From a virus: a stretch of DNA of 64,000 nucleotides. The notes beneath the pieces are model-generated. The model did no database searches. It was given only the letters and a program-made list of their open reading frames with translations, and had not been told where the DNA came from. Shown here one piece after another: positions 51,578-60,332 of this stretch (the first letter of the stretch is position 1; each line of letters opens with the position of its first letter). The stretch covers positions 1-64,000 of IMG/VR virus record IMGVR_UViG_3300028883_000041; one strand, written 5' to 3'. The position numbers and the translations under genes are program-made.

Positions 51578-52115
51578 TATAAATCACTTTCATATTGTTC
51601 TACACACTCACTAATAAAAAGGATTTCTGTCCAATTCATTCTTATCAGTTCTCGGAGAGGAAGAGAGATTTTCTTTGACAGAGCATAAAGAAATCTACCC
51701 ACATTTGTATGTGCTAATTTTCTAATTTCTTGCTCTCCGAGTGCTGAGAAAAAGAGATTTCTTCCACAGCACTGATTAGTGATTGTTGCATACCAAGAGG
51801 CATCATATCTACTTCTTTATAACTCAAAGGACGACCATCTGTAGTTGTTACCAACTTGGTTATCATATGTTTATACCGTTCTAACGGAGTGTTGAACATT
51901 TCTAATTCTAATTGTATTGCAACAGTAAGAGGTTTGACTATGAAAGACATCCCATCATCAATATCATCATAAATAATATTAACAGTAACTTCTTTGGCAT
52001 CAAGTATTTGCTGAAGTTTTTCTATGATGTTTTCTTTCTTAATTTCTCCCACAGCTTTTTTTAATTCACCAATAGTAGTGATAACTTCTTTCTGTCGTTG
52101 TTCTTCTTCTTCCAT
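51577..52115 (-). CDS. Tail assembly chaperone, -1 frameshift (gpGT-like) form
   Basis: At ATC-TCT-TTT-TCT (51758-51747) a -1 shift on TTT joins the upstream 122 codons to a 57-codon frame beginning FSALGEQEIRKLAHT. That frame has no start of its own, and its TAA overlaps the tape-measure ATG as TAATG. The predicted product has 179 residues. A -1 shift between two chaperone genes before the tape measure is conserved across tailed phages. The exact slip codon is inferred. Confidence 0.75.
51714..52115 (-). CDS. Tail assembly chaperone, short (gpG-like) form
   Basis: The 133-residue protein is acidic at the N-terminus, with a helical and beta core, and precedes the tape measure as lambda gpG does. 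It probably coats the tape measure during assembly. Its last codons include a run of five T at 51753-51749 where ribosomes can slip into the longer form. Its promoter lies 25 nt upstream (52135-52145). Confidence 0.75.
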   Translation of the reverse strand: MEEEEQRQKEVITTIGELKKAVGEIKKENIIEKLQQILDAKEVTVNIIYDDIDDGMSFIVKPLTVAIQLELEMFNTPLERYKHMITKLVTTTDGRPLSYKEVDMMPLGMQQSLISAVEEISFSQHSESKKLEN

Positions 52116-52134
52116 GGGAGGTAGTTATCAGAAC

Positions 52135-52145
52135 TAATATTTAGA
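52135..52145 (-). promoter_or_regulatory. TATA box for chaperone/tape-measure unit
   Basis: The minus strand reads TCTAAATATTA, centred about 25 nt upstream of the ATG at 52115. Confidence 0.45.
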
Positions 52146-52153
52146 TGTTTCTG

Positions 52154-52738
52154 TTAGAGGTGTCTTAAAGAACTATCAATAAGAGGAAGGTTTGATGCGT
52201 TGGGGAAAGACCTTTCTGTATATTCTTTAACATCTAAAGCAGTAAAACTTAGTGTCTCAGCCATAAATTGACCTTGATTAATACCACCTTCTACAGAAGT
52301 TGGAGTAATTCTTGAAAACACATATCCTTTCCCTACCCCTTGAGCATAAAACCTTAACCTAACATCACTAAAAGGTATAAGTAACTCTCCTACATTATCA
52401 AAACCACTACCAACTTGATGTTTCAAATCATAAGTTCCAAGAAGAAGTTTTGTTCCAATGTCTATATAATCAAAATTAGCACTTGAGTGTTTGATAACCA
52501 CAGAAGATAACTGTCCTTCTGCTGATAGATTGTTTCTAAAAATGTCTGAACCTAAAGGATTATCATCTCCTATAGCACGATAAGTTCTTGTGTTCCAAAC
52601 ATATCTCCAAGAAAGCTTGTCTGCAAACCCTATTGGAAAGTTTTGAAATAGAAACTCATCATCTCTCTGTCCTTTAACTGTTAGAAATATTGCTACATCA
52701 TCAGCATGAATAGTATTATTTTGTGTTGAATAACTCAT
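52154..52738 (-). CDS. Tail tube-like protein 2
   Basis: The 194-residue protein is beta-rich and lies between the first tube-like gene and the chaperone. Its length and the alternation of strands with a long loop (about residues 55-80) fit tail tube proteins. Two tube-like genes in tandem may mean one minor tube or a tail-completion ring. No catalytic motif is seen. Confidence 0.5.
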   Translation of the reverse strand: MSYSTQNNTIHADDVAIFLTVKGQRDDEFLFQNFPIGFADKLSWRYVWNTRTYRAIGDDNPLGSDIFRNNLSAEGQLSSVVIKHSSANFDYIDIGTKLLLGTYDLKHQVGSGFDNVGELLIPFSDVRLRFYAQGVGKGYVFSRITPTSVEGGINQGQFMAETLSFTALDVKEYTERSFPNASNLPLIDSSLRHL

Positions 52739-52745
52739 TATGAAT

Positions 52746-52778
52746 AAAAAAAGGATAAGAAGATTAAAAATCTTTCTT
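52746..52778 (-). terminator. Hairpin terminator between tube-like genes
   Basis: On the minus strand a 9-base-pair stem (AAGAAAGATT with AATCTTCTT, one bulge) overlaps the stop codon at 52777. It is followed by ATCC and seven T. It would end the sheath/tube message. Confidence 0.6.
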
Positions 52779-53355
52779 ATGGATGAGAAGTTATTGAGGA
52801 AGATGGGTTACTATAACCGAATTCACCTTCCATTTCAATTATGGTGAAGTCCCCTTGACCAATATCTTTTGACCTTCTGGTAAAGATACAATCGTGTAAT
52901 GTATCTTCGAACCCAGTTCTTAGGTTTCTTATCTGGATAGTAAATCTTAAAGGAGCAACATATTTACTTGGGTCATCCGCAGTACCAGCACCATGCATTT
53001 CTGGAGGAGTAACTGTTCCAGCACTAATAGCATCGGAAAGCAATGAATTGACATCAGATGTCCCTTCATTCATTCGAGCACCTAATGCTTGTTGTATCAA
53101 CCGCATGTTGATGGCAGTAGCTCTAAATCTGCATCTGAAGACACCTCTATAGTTAGTTGTTCGAGCATCAACTCGAAACTTAGTTCCGATAGCTCTTACT
53201 TCTCTTAACTCTTCACTGTCTTCATATCTGATACTGTCTAATCTTCCAAGAGTATATTCTACTAAATCATTAGTTAGATTATCTCCACCAACAACGAGCA
53301 TCTTGAGGATTATATCGTCCCCAAATTCTGTATTATAATAGTTTAGATTTGACAT
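52777..53355 (-). CDS. Tail tube-like protein 1
   Basis: The 192-residue beta-rich protein lies directly after the sheath gene, where the major tube protein of contractile tails is encoded. Its start has GGTGAT just upstream. The size fits the family (about 150-200 residues). The call is by position and size, since tube proteins diverge strongly. Confidence 0.65.
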   Translation of the reverse strand: MSNLNYYNTEFGDDIILKMLVVGGDNLTNDLVEYTLGRLDSIRYEDSEELREVRAIGTKFRVDARTTNYRGVFRCRFRATAINMRLIQQALGARMNEGTSDVNSLLSDAISAGTVTPPEMHGAGTADDPSKYVAPLRFTIQIRNLRTGFEDTLHDCIFTRRSKDIGQGDFTIIEMEGEFGYSNPSSSITSHP

Positions 53356-53361
53356 TTTTTA

Positions 53362-54657
53362 TCACCCTATTTGTAATGTTGCTGTAAGATTTATCACTAT
53401 CTTCAGTGTCTCAAAGACTGGTGTCACATCAACTTGACATCTCATAATGTTGTTTGCTTCATCATTAGCAGAAGCATACACATTTGCAGCAAATGCTTTA
53501 ATCATCCCTTGTCTCTTTCTATCAGCAAGTTTAGTTTCTATCGAAGTTTTCGCAGAAGCTCTTGTACTTGAAGTGTTAGAACTGAACAAGTATTGTCTCA
53601 TAATGTTTCTTGCATCTTTTGCAATCGTATCTAAGATTTGTCTTGTAGTTATCAATGTTACATCTGCAGCTGAACTTGCAGTAAACGTCCAACCTTTGTC
53701 GTAAGACCAAGTACTATTTGTACCATTGGTCCATCTTCTTGGAAATATCACGTGGTCTCCCCACATGCTTTCCAATGTTGTCTTACCAAATATATGTAAG
53801 TTTTCATCACCTTTGTAAGAAGGCGACCATCCAGTAATATAACTCAGTGGAGTATGAGCATCTTGGCTTGATAATCTTCCAGCAACATAAGCTGCTAAGA
53901 AGTTTCCACCTATTTCATGTGTTCCACTTGCGAAAGTTGTATAATCTTTCAGATGTGTATCTGTAGTTTCAGTAGAACCGCTTGTTGCAGTAAATTTATA
54001 GGTTGTATTAGCAAGAAGACATATCACTCTTCCAGTATCGCTTTGTTGAGTATCAGCAGTTGGGAATGAATATGTATATGAAGAACCACTCAATGCTCTT
54101 TGCAAAGAAGTTCCAGTAACATAAACCCTTTCTTTACCTTCTGAAGCTGCTGAAGCAGCAACTACTTCTGTTACGACAGCTGCTATTGGATTAGCACCAG
54201 CCACAACCAAATAATAAACATCATCGAATGCTCTTAAAGCTGATAAAGCTTCTGAAAGACCAGTTGGTGATGTTTCAGCGTCAGTTCCAGTTCCACTAAG
54301 AACACAACCATAAACTTTTTTAGCACCACCAGCAAAAGCTAATTCTACTGCTCTCATAAAGTTATGGTCTGGGCAATAAGGAGAGTCGCTTGTAGCACCT
54401 AAATCATAAGTTCCACTTGACCAATTGGTACCTAATGCAATTCCCATCTTATTCTTATAATCAACAAGTGAGTCATATACAAAAACTGTCCCAGTATTAC
54501 CAGTTGTAAATAAATCACTGTCTGCTACATCATAATCTGAACTACCAGATGCCATATGTCCTATGACAGCAACATATCGACCAGTATCTAATGGGCTGGG
54601 TCTGATATCGTCTGTGGTTTGTTCCACATAAACACCAGCTAAAGTATATTCGCTCAT
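53362..54657 (-). CDS. Tail sheath protein
   Basis: The 431-residue protein starts with the typical LAGVYVEQ and ends with a C-terminal domain (KLADRKRQGMIKAF, then VTPVFETLKIVINL) characteristic of contractile sheaths. It should contract to drive the tube into the host. It is followed by the tube-like gene at 6 nt. This gene makes the virus a myovirus type. Confidence 0.85.
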   Translation of the reverse strand: MSEYTLAGVYVEQTTDDIRPSPLDTGRYVAVIGHMASGSSDYDVADSDLFTTGNTGTVFVYDSLVDYKNKMGIALGTNWSSGTYDLGATSDSPYCPDHNFMRAVELAFAGGAKKVYGCVLSGTGTDAETSPTGLSEALSALRAFDDVYYLVVAGANPIAAVVTEVVAASAASEGKERVYVTGTSLQRALSGSSYTYSFPTADTQQSDTGRVICLLANTTYKFTATSGSTETTDTHLKDYTTFASGTHEIGGNFLAAYVAGRLSSQDAHTPLSYITGWSPSYKGDENLHIFGKTTLESMWGDHVIFPRRWTNGTNSTWSYDKGWTFTASSAADVTLITTRQILDTIAKDARNIMRQYLFSSNTSSTRASAKTSIETKLADRKRQGMIKAFAANVYASANDEANNIMRCQVDVTPVFETLKIVINLTATLQIG

Positions 54658-54664
54658 AAGCTAT

Positions 54665-54690
54665 TCTCTACATAATGAGTATAAAAAGAT
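54665..54690 (-). promoter_or_regulatory. Sheath promoter with conserved CTCATTATGTAG block
   Basis: A TATA-like CTTTTTATA (centre about 54684) lies 27 nt before the sheath ATG. It is followed by CTCATTATGTAG, which recurs upstream of the adaptor gene at 61190. Confidence 0.5.
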
Positions 54691-54695
54691 TATTA

Positions 54696-55442
54696 TCAAC
54701 TTCCACTCTCTGTACCAGACCAAGAAAGTGTTCCGCTCTCGGTATCAACACTTTCTAAGACCCCAGAACTGGTTTGATAGACTTCTATAGGAACTTCTCC
54801 TACAAGATAACCATCTGAACCACTTCCAGTTGGAGGAATAAACCTTACTTCAGTTGTAATCAATAAATCAAGATATCTACGATAGACCATGGTCGCACCA
54901 TTATGATGAGCTACATCTTTAATAAATCTATCAGCATCATCATATCCTATAAGGTCACTACTAACAGTTTTAACTTGTTTAATACCTAAATCATAAAGAG
55001 TATTAGACTGTGGAGACTTATACCAATTAAACAGATTATCTATTTTACCAGACAAAGAGTCTCTCATCCATGGGTCCTTAGCCCAAGAGTCACATCTGAC
55101 AATGTAGATTTTTTCATGACCGTATACTGTATCATATGAACCAGAAGAAGCAACCCCACCACCACTATTTACATATTCAAAAAGAAAGTTACCTATATAC
55201 TCACTCATCTCTCTTTGCCCTTGGACACTAACTACAATAGTAGGAAGTTCCATATTCTCTGCTGTAGGATAATCACCATAACAATTAATTGTTGTTTCTG
55301 TACCAGAAGTACCTAATGATATAGTTCCAATATTAGTCCTTATGAAGTCAACTATATGTGCTTTAAGAGTATCTGTATCAAATAAATAACCATCTTTAGA
55401 CGATAATACTGAACCGCTATAACTTTCCCATGTCCAAGTCAT
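54696..55442 (-). CDS. Probable tail terminator protein
   Basis: The 248-residue protein lies between the neck-like gene and the sheath gene, the usual place of a tail terminator or sheath-capping protein. It has an N-terminal helix, a central beta region and a serine/glycine-rich C-terminus. No signature motif is seen; the call rests on order. Confidence 0.5.
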   Translation of the reverse strand: MTWTWESYSGSVLSSKDGYLFDTDTLKAHIVDFIRTNIGTISLGTSGTETTINCYGDYPTAENMELPTIVVSVQGQREMSEYIGNFLFEYVNSGGGVASSGSYDTVYGHEKIYIVRCDSWAKDPWMRDSLSGKIDNLFNWYKSPQSNTLYDLGIKQVKTVSSDLIGYDDADRFIKDVAHHNGATMVYRRYLDLLITTEVRFIPPTGSGSDGYLVGEVPIEVYQTSSGVLESVDTESGTLSWSGTESGS

Positions 55443-55480
55443 TGTTATTACCTTTTATTCATGCCTTTTGAAGTTTTCCC

Positions 55481-56923
55481 TTATTCATCATCATTAAAGA
55501 ATTCTCCAAGAGATTTGTTTTTCCTTTTGTTTTCCATTTCTTTTTGTCTTCTGGCAACTCTATTACGTTGGTTTATTCTTTCTCTACGTAGAGATACTGT
55601 TGGCTTTGCTTTTGTAGGTAATTTTTGTTCTGGAGTTTTATTTATGAAATTCCACACATTATAACCCATAAACTTATGATATAATCTTTTTGCTGCTTTA
55701 TAGGATAAAGGTGTTTTACCACCCCCATGTTTTCTTGCAATAGCCTCTACTGTATCATGAAACTTAACTCTCTCTTTTGCTCTTTCTATCCTTTGTTCTT
55801 CTATTAACTGTGCTTCATTTTCTATCTTTAATTTTCCACTCCTAATGAACTGGTTCAAATTACCTCTGTTTTCTATTATTTTGTTTCTTAAAATTTGTTG
55901 CTTTCTGTCCAATGATTTTACTTTTCTTTTTGCTTCTTGTGTTTCTTTCCTTTCTCTTTCTTTCTTTGTAGGTTGACCCATAACTACACGGTCATGAAAA
56001 TCATCACTATTCTCATAGTTAATATCTATAATCATTTGTTTTTCTCTAAAGGCTCTACTTGCAGCTCTCTTCTGTGCTCCTTCGCTATATCTCCATTTCT
56101 TTCCCTTATAATCTCCATCAACTTCTTCTCCAGCTTCATTTAACCAAATAGTTGAAAACTTTTTCCCTAAACTTTGTAATTCCTTCTTTCTTGCTTTCTC
56201 TCTTTCTTTGAGTTCCTCTAATTTGGCTTTACCTATTTCACTTGTAGCTGGTAATCTACTCAAAGGAACTTTTGCTGGTGCTATACCTTTTGTCGCATCT
56301 CCCCATGAATCTTTAATCCAATCTTCTGCTGATAATAAAACCTCATTATATATTGTTGGTTGCAGCATAGGTCTGGAGTCAAAAGGATACCCTTTAAATT
56401 CAAAATAACCATGACCTCTAATATCCATATAACCATCATAAGTTTCTTCATCTGTATTTTGAACAACATGAACATCAGAAACATAAGAGTCTCTTGCAGC
56501 ACTGGCTTCTGCTGTATAATCTACTGTCAGTCCTTCTGGTGTGGTCGTAGAAGACTCATTAGTCCATGAATGACCTTTCTTGTTAAAAAAGGTTTCATAT
56601 AACCCTCTAAGAGTTTCACCAGTATCAATCATACCGCTTCTATTATCTGGATTAGGATGAGGAGTTTTCTTTGGAGGAAAACCATATTTAGAATAGGCAT
56701 GTTCTACAACATCTATAGCTATAAGATTAATATTATCTAAACAGTTTTCAAAGAACTGAGCAAATACTCTTTCAAATCTATCTATTGCATGAGCATTTTT
56801 CCTTAATACAAATCCGTGTTTTGTATATATTGCTTCAGTAAGAAAATTAATTCCGATATGTAACTCTAACTCAGCCATTCTCATTAATACGTCTTTTTCA
56901 TATGAAGTTAAAGTTATCATCAA
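55481..56923 (-). CDS. HK97 gp10-like neck protein with long basic extension
   Basis: Residues 1-210 fit the HK97 gp10-like tail-completion group: helical start, MIDTGETLRGLYE near residue 97, and the end motif SRPMLQPTIYNEV near residue 182. Residues about 230-480 are an added, highly charged, mainly helical region rich in lysine, arginine and glutamate, with no family recognised. It may reach into the head or bind DNA. The second Met is an alternative start. Confidence 0.6.
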   Translation of the reverse strand: MMITLTSYEKDVLMRMAELELHIGINFLTEAIYTKHGFVLRKNAHAIDRFERVFAQFFENCLDNINLIAIDVVEHAYSKYGFPPKKTPHPNPDNRSGMIDTGETLRGLYETFFNKKGHSWTNESSTTTPEGLTVDYTAEASAARDSYVSDVHVVQNTDEETYDGYMDIRGHGYFEFKGYPFDSRPMLQPTIYNEVLLSAEDWIKDSWGDATKGIAPAKVPLSRLPATSEIGKAKLEELKEREKARKKELQSLGKKFSTIWLNEAGEEVDGDYKGKKWRYSEGAQKRAASRAFREKQMIIDINYENSDDFHDRVVMGQPTKKERERKETQEAKRKVKSLDRKQQILRNKIIENRGNLNQFIRSGKLKIENEAQLIEEQRIERAKERVKFHDTVEAIARKHGGGKTPLSYKAAKRLYHKFMGYNVWNFINKTPEQKLPTKAKPTVSLRRERINQRNRVARRQKEMENKRKNKSLGEFFNDDE

Positions 56924-56952
56924 ATAATAAAAAGAAAAAGGAGTAAAAAAAG

Positions 56953-57303
56953 TTATTGTTTGTCTTTAGGCACAAGTTTATCTTCGATATCTTGTTTATC
57001 AAATTCAGTTACATCTTCAAAGTTGTTATTTGCTGAGTAGTGTTTAGGTAACAATCCTATGAAATCGTCATCCCATACCACATCTTGAGCATGACCTACA
57101 ACACGAGTAAAACCGAGAACTACTTGTTCTCTTATCCATTCACCTTGATGTAAATCAAACTGTCTTTGTAACTTTATATGTTGAACACCATTAAGGTCTT
57201 CTATACCAACAAATTGCATGAGTTTTACAATTCTTTGGTCTAAACCAACATCATCCAACTCTTCAGTTTCTTCTTCTAACTCTTCAAAATCATCCTCTGT
57301 CAT
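56953..57303 (-). CDS. Hypothetical acidic protein, 116 residues
   Basis: An acidic N-terminus (about residues 3-20) is followed by a small alpha/beta core. It overlaps the glycosyltransferase gene by 14 nt and lies before the neck-like gene. It may be a connector protein; no family recognised. Confidence 0.55.
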   Translation of the reverse strand: MTEDDFEELEEETEELDDVGLDQRIVKLMQFVGIEDLNGVQHIKLQRQFDLHQGEWIREQVVLGFTRVVGHAQDVVWDDDFIGLLPKHYSANNNFEDVTEFDKQDIEDKLVPKDKQ

Positions 57304-58417
57304 CAGTAATCACATCCGCAAGTTTCTTGGCTGCTGATTTCCAAGTCCATTTCTTGACATCTTTTAGCCCTTGAACTGACCTCTTCTTTCTTCCTTCAAC
57401 ATCATCAACAACTTTTCTCATTATATTACGAATATTCTTTATTGAAGGTTTAGCCCAATAAAGCCCTTGGTTTCTATCGTAAGGACCTCTACCATCAGTG
57501 ATATCCATTGTTTCTGGTTTAATGATGTAGGAGTTCTTAGTATTCATATATTCCAATTGACCACCAAACTTTTGTGTGATACATGGAACACCACAAGCCA
57601 TAGATTGAATATAGGGTAATCCCCAACTCTCACCTTTGCTTGGTAATATGAACGCATTAGCAGAGTTATATAATCTTCTCATATTAGGTTCAGTTAGCAT
57701 CTGACCATTGATTACAATTTTTGGAGGGTTCTTATTCTTGAATTGAAAGGTTCTGGTTTTGATAGCATTAGTTATTCCTAACATAGTTGAGAAATTATTA
57801 TCCATACCATATGTTTTTAACATTAACACTACTTTATCATCTCCAGTAAATTCTTTAAGATAAGCATCTACAAGTTCTTCAAACCCTTTTCGTTTAATCC
57901 ACTGACCTACAGCCAAAAATACGAAGTCATCACCAAAGTCAAATAATTTGTCTTTATCTGGATAGAATATAGAAGTATCTATACCATGAGGAACTATATG
58001 AATTGGTCTGGCATCTGGACCTTTTTCTGTTATGGCTCTTTCTATAGAGTCTTTACAAAACTTAGTATTTGTTATGAACTCATCATAAAGGGTGAGCTCT
58101 TTCTTCCATAGAGGAGGTAAATCAAGTAATTCCCAAACAAACATGAGTATGTTTCTATTGTGGTCTGGAGGAGACCTATCAAATACTACTGGAGTTCCAT
58201 ATCTTATATAAGGAACTGTTTTATCAGAAGTCTTAGCAAACATATCTTGGAATATCGCTGCTTGGTCTGCTGGTAATCTAATTATTAAATCATCCATTTT
58301 TCTTTCTTGAAGATGAACATCTAATCCTTCTTCATGAAGACCTAACACCATTTTTCTGGCTGCATAAGCATAACCAGAAGGAGATAATACTGTTGTTTCT
58401 ATTCTTACATCAACCAT
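57290..58417 (-). CDS. GT-B glycosyltransferase (GT4-like)
   Basis: The 375-residue enzyme should transfer a sugar from a nucleotide sugar. The second lobe carries the family signature SKGESWGLPYIQSMACGVP (about residues 262-280), with the two glutamate/acidic positions around the nucleotide site. It has no signal peptide. With its neighbour it probably glycosylates virion proteins, perhaps the neighbouring tail or capsid proteins. Confidence 0.85.
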   Translation of the reverse strand: MVDVRIETTVLSPSGYAYAARKMVLGLHEEGLDVHLQERKMDDLIIRLPADQAAIFQDMFAKTSDKTVPYIRYGTPVVFDRSPPDHNRNILMFVWELLDLPPLWKKELTLYDEFITNTKFCKDSIERAITEKGPDARPIHIVPHGIDTSIFYPDKDKLFDFGDDFVFLAVGQWIKRKGFEELVDAYLKEFTGDDKVVLMLKTYGMDNNFSTMLGITNAIKTRTFQFKNKNPPKIVINGQMLTEPNMRRLYNSANAFILPSKGESWGLPYIQSMACGVPCITQKFGGQLEYMNTKNSYIIKPETMDITDGRGPYDRNQGLYWAKPSIKNIRNIMRKVVDDVEGRKKRSVQGLKDVKKWTWKSAAKKLADVITDDRG

Positions 58418-59749
58418 TTACATCACCAACTCTATATTGGTATTAACTTTTTCAAATAAGTCAATCCACATCTTATTTACTACCGTCCAATCATAATGAC
58501 TGACTGCCCAATCACGAGCATTTTTACCATGTAGTTTTCGTAGTTCTTCATCTTTCCAATATTTCTGGAAAGCTTGAGCCATCTTCTTAACATCTATCCA
58601 AGCCTTTCTAACTCCACATCTTTCCATATAAGCAGTTACATAAGGAACAGCAATTCCTCTTTGTTCTTCTTTAGGAACAACTTCTTCATTATCACCAAGA
58701 AGTAAAAACTCTTCTGTGGTTGTATAATTGGTTGCTACTGTTGGAAGACCACAAGCCATGCCTTCTACTATAGGAATTCCAAATCCTTCTCCACCAGTTG
58801 ATAGAGCATGAACGTCAAAACAATTATATAACAACGATAAATCTTGTGGGGGTATCCCTTCTAAGAAATTATATTTTTTTCTGGATTGATTTGATGCTGG
58901 AGTAATGATAACGTTCTCTCCTATTCCTCTACATTCAATCTGCTCTAAGAAGAAATAATCGTGGTTAGCATCCCCTATATATAATGGGTCTTTAGCATCT
59001 AAATGAAGATAGAGATAACAAGTTTCTTTCTTCAACTTTTTCTCTTCTTTACTTCCAGCATTCATAAACATCCTAAATGCTTCAAGTAATCTCATATGAT
59101 GTTTTCGTTTATTCAATCTGGCTACGCAACCTATAATGAACATATCTTTAGGGTCTGTTTTAAACTTCATACCATATTCACCAAAGAATGCTTGTCTTGC
59201 TGCTAATTTGTTTATAGGACTAAATATAGATGTATTTATACCATGGGGTACATATTCTGCATCAATTTTAAGTTGTTCTTTAGTAAGTTTTTGACCATAT
59301 TTACTCATTGCTATTGGAACATCAACAGCCATTAGAACTGACTCTATCATACTGTTGATTGGGTCTCCATCAAGAGGATAATATAACATCCAAAAAGGTC
59401 TTGGTTGTCTTGCTAATACATCAACCATATGAGCATCCCCTTGAGTAAAGAGAACATCTGGAGCTATTTCATGAAATACGTCTTGATAACTATCCTTACC
59501 AAACATAGCATTTCCTCTCACTCCATGAACTTTATAGTTAAATCCAGAAATTGGAGGATTGCCTCTTGTTTGCCATCCTAAATAATGAGTATCCCAATTG
59601 AAGAACTTAGATACTGTATTAGCTATAGTTCCACATTGTATAGCAAACCCAGTAGGATAGTAAGGGCTATCAGAAGCAAAAAGTATAGTTGGTCTTCTTC
59701 TATTCAACTTAATTTCGGTTTTTGTCTCTATATCTACTTTTTTTGACAT
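58418..59749 (-). CDS. GT-B glycosyltransferase (GT4-like), second copy
   Basis: The 443-residue enzyme has the same fold, with motif TGGEGFGIPIVEGMACGLP near residues 316-334 and an N-terminal segment DSPYYPTGFA typical of the acceptor-side lobe. It abuts the first glycosyltransferase with no gap. The two differ well beyond recent duplication, so they may act in sequence on one glycan. Confidence 0.85.
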   Translation of the reverse strand: MSKKVDIETKTEIKLNRRRPTILFASDSPYYPTGFAIQCGTIANTVSKFFNWDTHYLGWQTRGNPPISGFNYKVHGVRGNAMFGKDSYQDVFHEIAPDVLFTQGDAHMVDVLARQPRPFWMLYYPLDGDPINSMIESVLMAVDVPIAMSKYGQKLTKEQLKIDAEYVPHGINTSIFSPINKLAARQAFFGEYGMKFKTDPKDMFIIGCVARLNKRKHHMRLLEAFRMFMNAGSKEEKKLKKETCYLYLHLDAKDPLYIGDANHDYFFLEQIECRGIGENVIITPASNQSRKKYNFLEGIPPQDLSLLYNCFDVHALSTGGEGFGIPIVEGMACGLPTVATNYTTTEEFLLLGDNEEVVPKEEQRGIAVPYVTAYMERCGVRKAWIDVKKMAQAFQKYWKDEELRKLHGKNARDWAVSHYDWTVVNKMWIDLFEKVNTNIELVM

Positions 59750-59793
59750 GTATATATATAAACACCTAATCTTATTAAATCTTTTGATGGCTT

Positions 59794-60330
59794 CTAACTC
59801 ATTGGCTTTGTTGGGTCAGTCTCACCAGTCTCTGAATAAGGCTTTCTAACAATCTTTAATAAAGTATAAACTTTCTGACCAAATGAACCGTATTTTGTTT
59901 CGTTTAGCATTATATCATATTCGTACCTTGTATAATTGGTATCAATAGGAAAAATGATTATGTCACCAACTGCAAAGTTATCGTGTTCCCAGCCATAAGT
60001 CCATAACCGATGAGTATAACGTTGAACTAAACCAGCTGGTGTCACATAATCACCTACTCCACTTCTTCCAGTAGGAGGTATTTGCTCTACGTAAGCTTTT
60101 ACTTTTCGTTCAGATGATGTCCCCTCAGTAAAGATAAATCCAGACCCATTACATACAGAACAAGTAGAATTAGGACGACCATATAAACTATTCCAACAAG
60201 TACATTTAGTAGCACTTTTTTTAGACCTATGAATGACATCTTGTCCTACATTAGTTAAGATATGTCTCATATAATAGTCATCAATAATAGGAACATGAGG
60301 TGTTCCCATAGTCCATTGTCTAAATGCCAT
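59794..60330 (-). CDS. Putative head-closure protein with zinc knuckle
   Basis: ATG 60330, just after the upstream stop, is preferred over a longer overlapping frame. The 178-residue protein has a zinc-like motif C-x-C-x11-C-x2-C-x-G-x-G (about residues 43-62) and a beta-rich C-terminal domain. Small cysteine-knuckle proteins of this form occur next to adaptor genes in phages. A head-closure or stopper role is inferred from its place. Confidence 0.55.
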   Translation of the reverse strand: MAFRQWTMGTPHVPIIDDYYMRHILTNVGQDVIHRSKKSATKCTCWNSLYGRPNSTCSVCNGSGFIFTEGTSSERKVKAYVEQIPPTGRSGVGDYVTPAGLVQRYTHRLWTYGWEHDNFAVGDIIIFPIDTNYTRYEYDIMLNETKYGSFGQKVYTLLKIVRKPYSETGETDPTKPMS

Positions 60331-60332
60331 AG

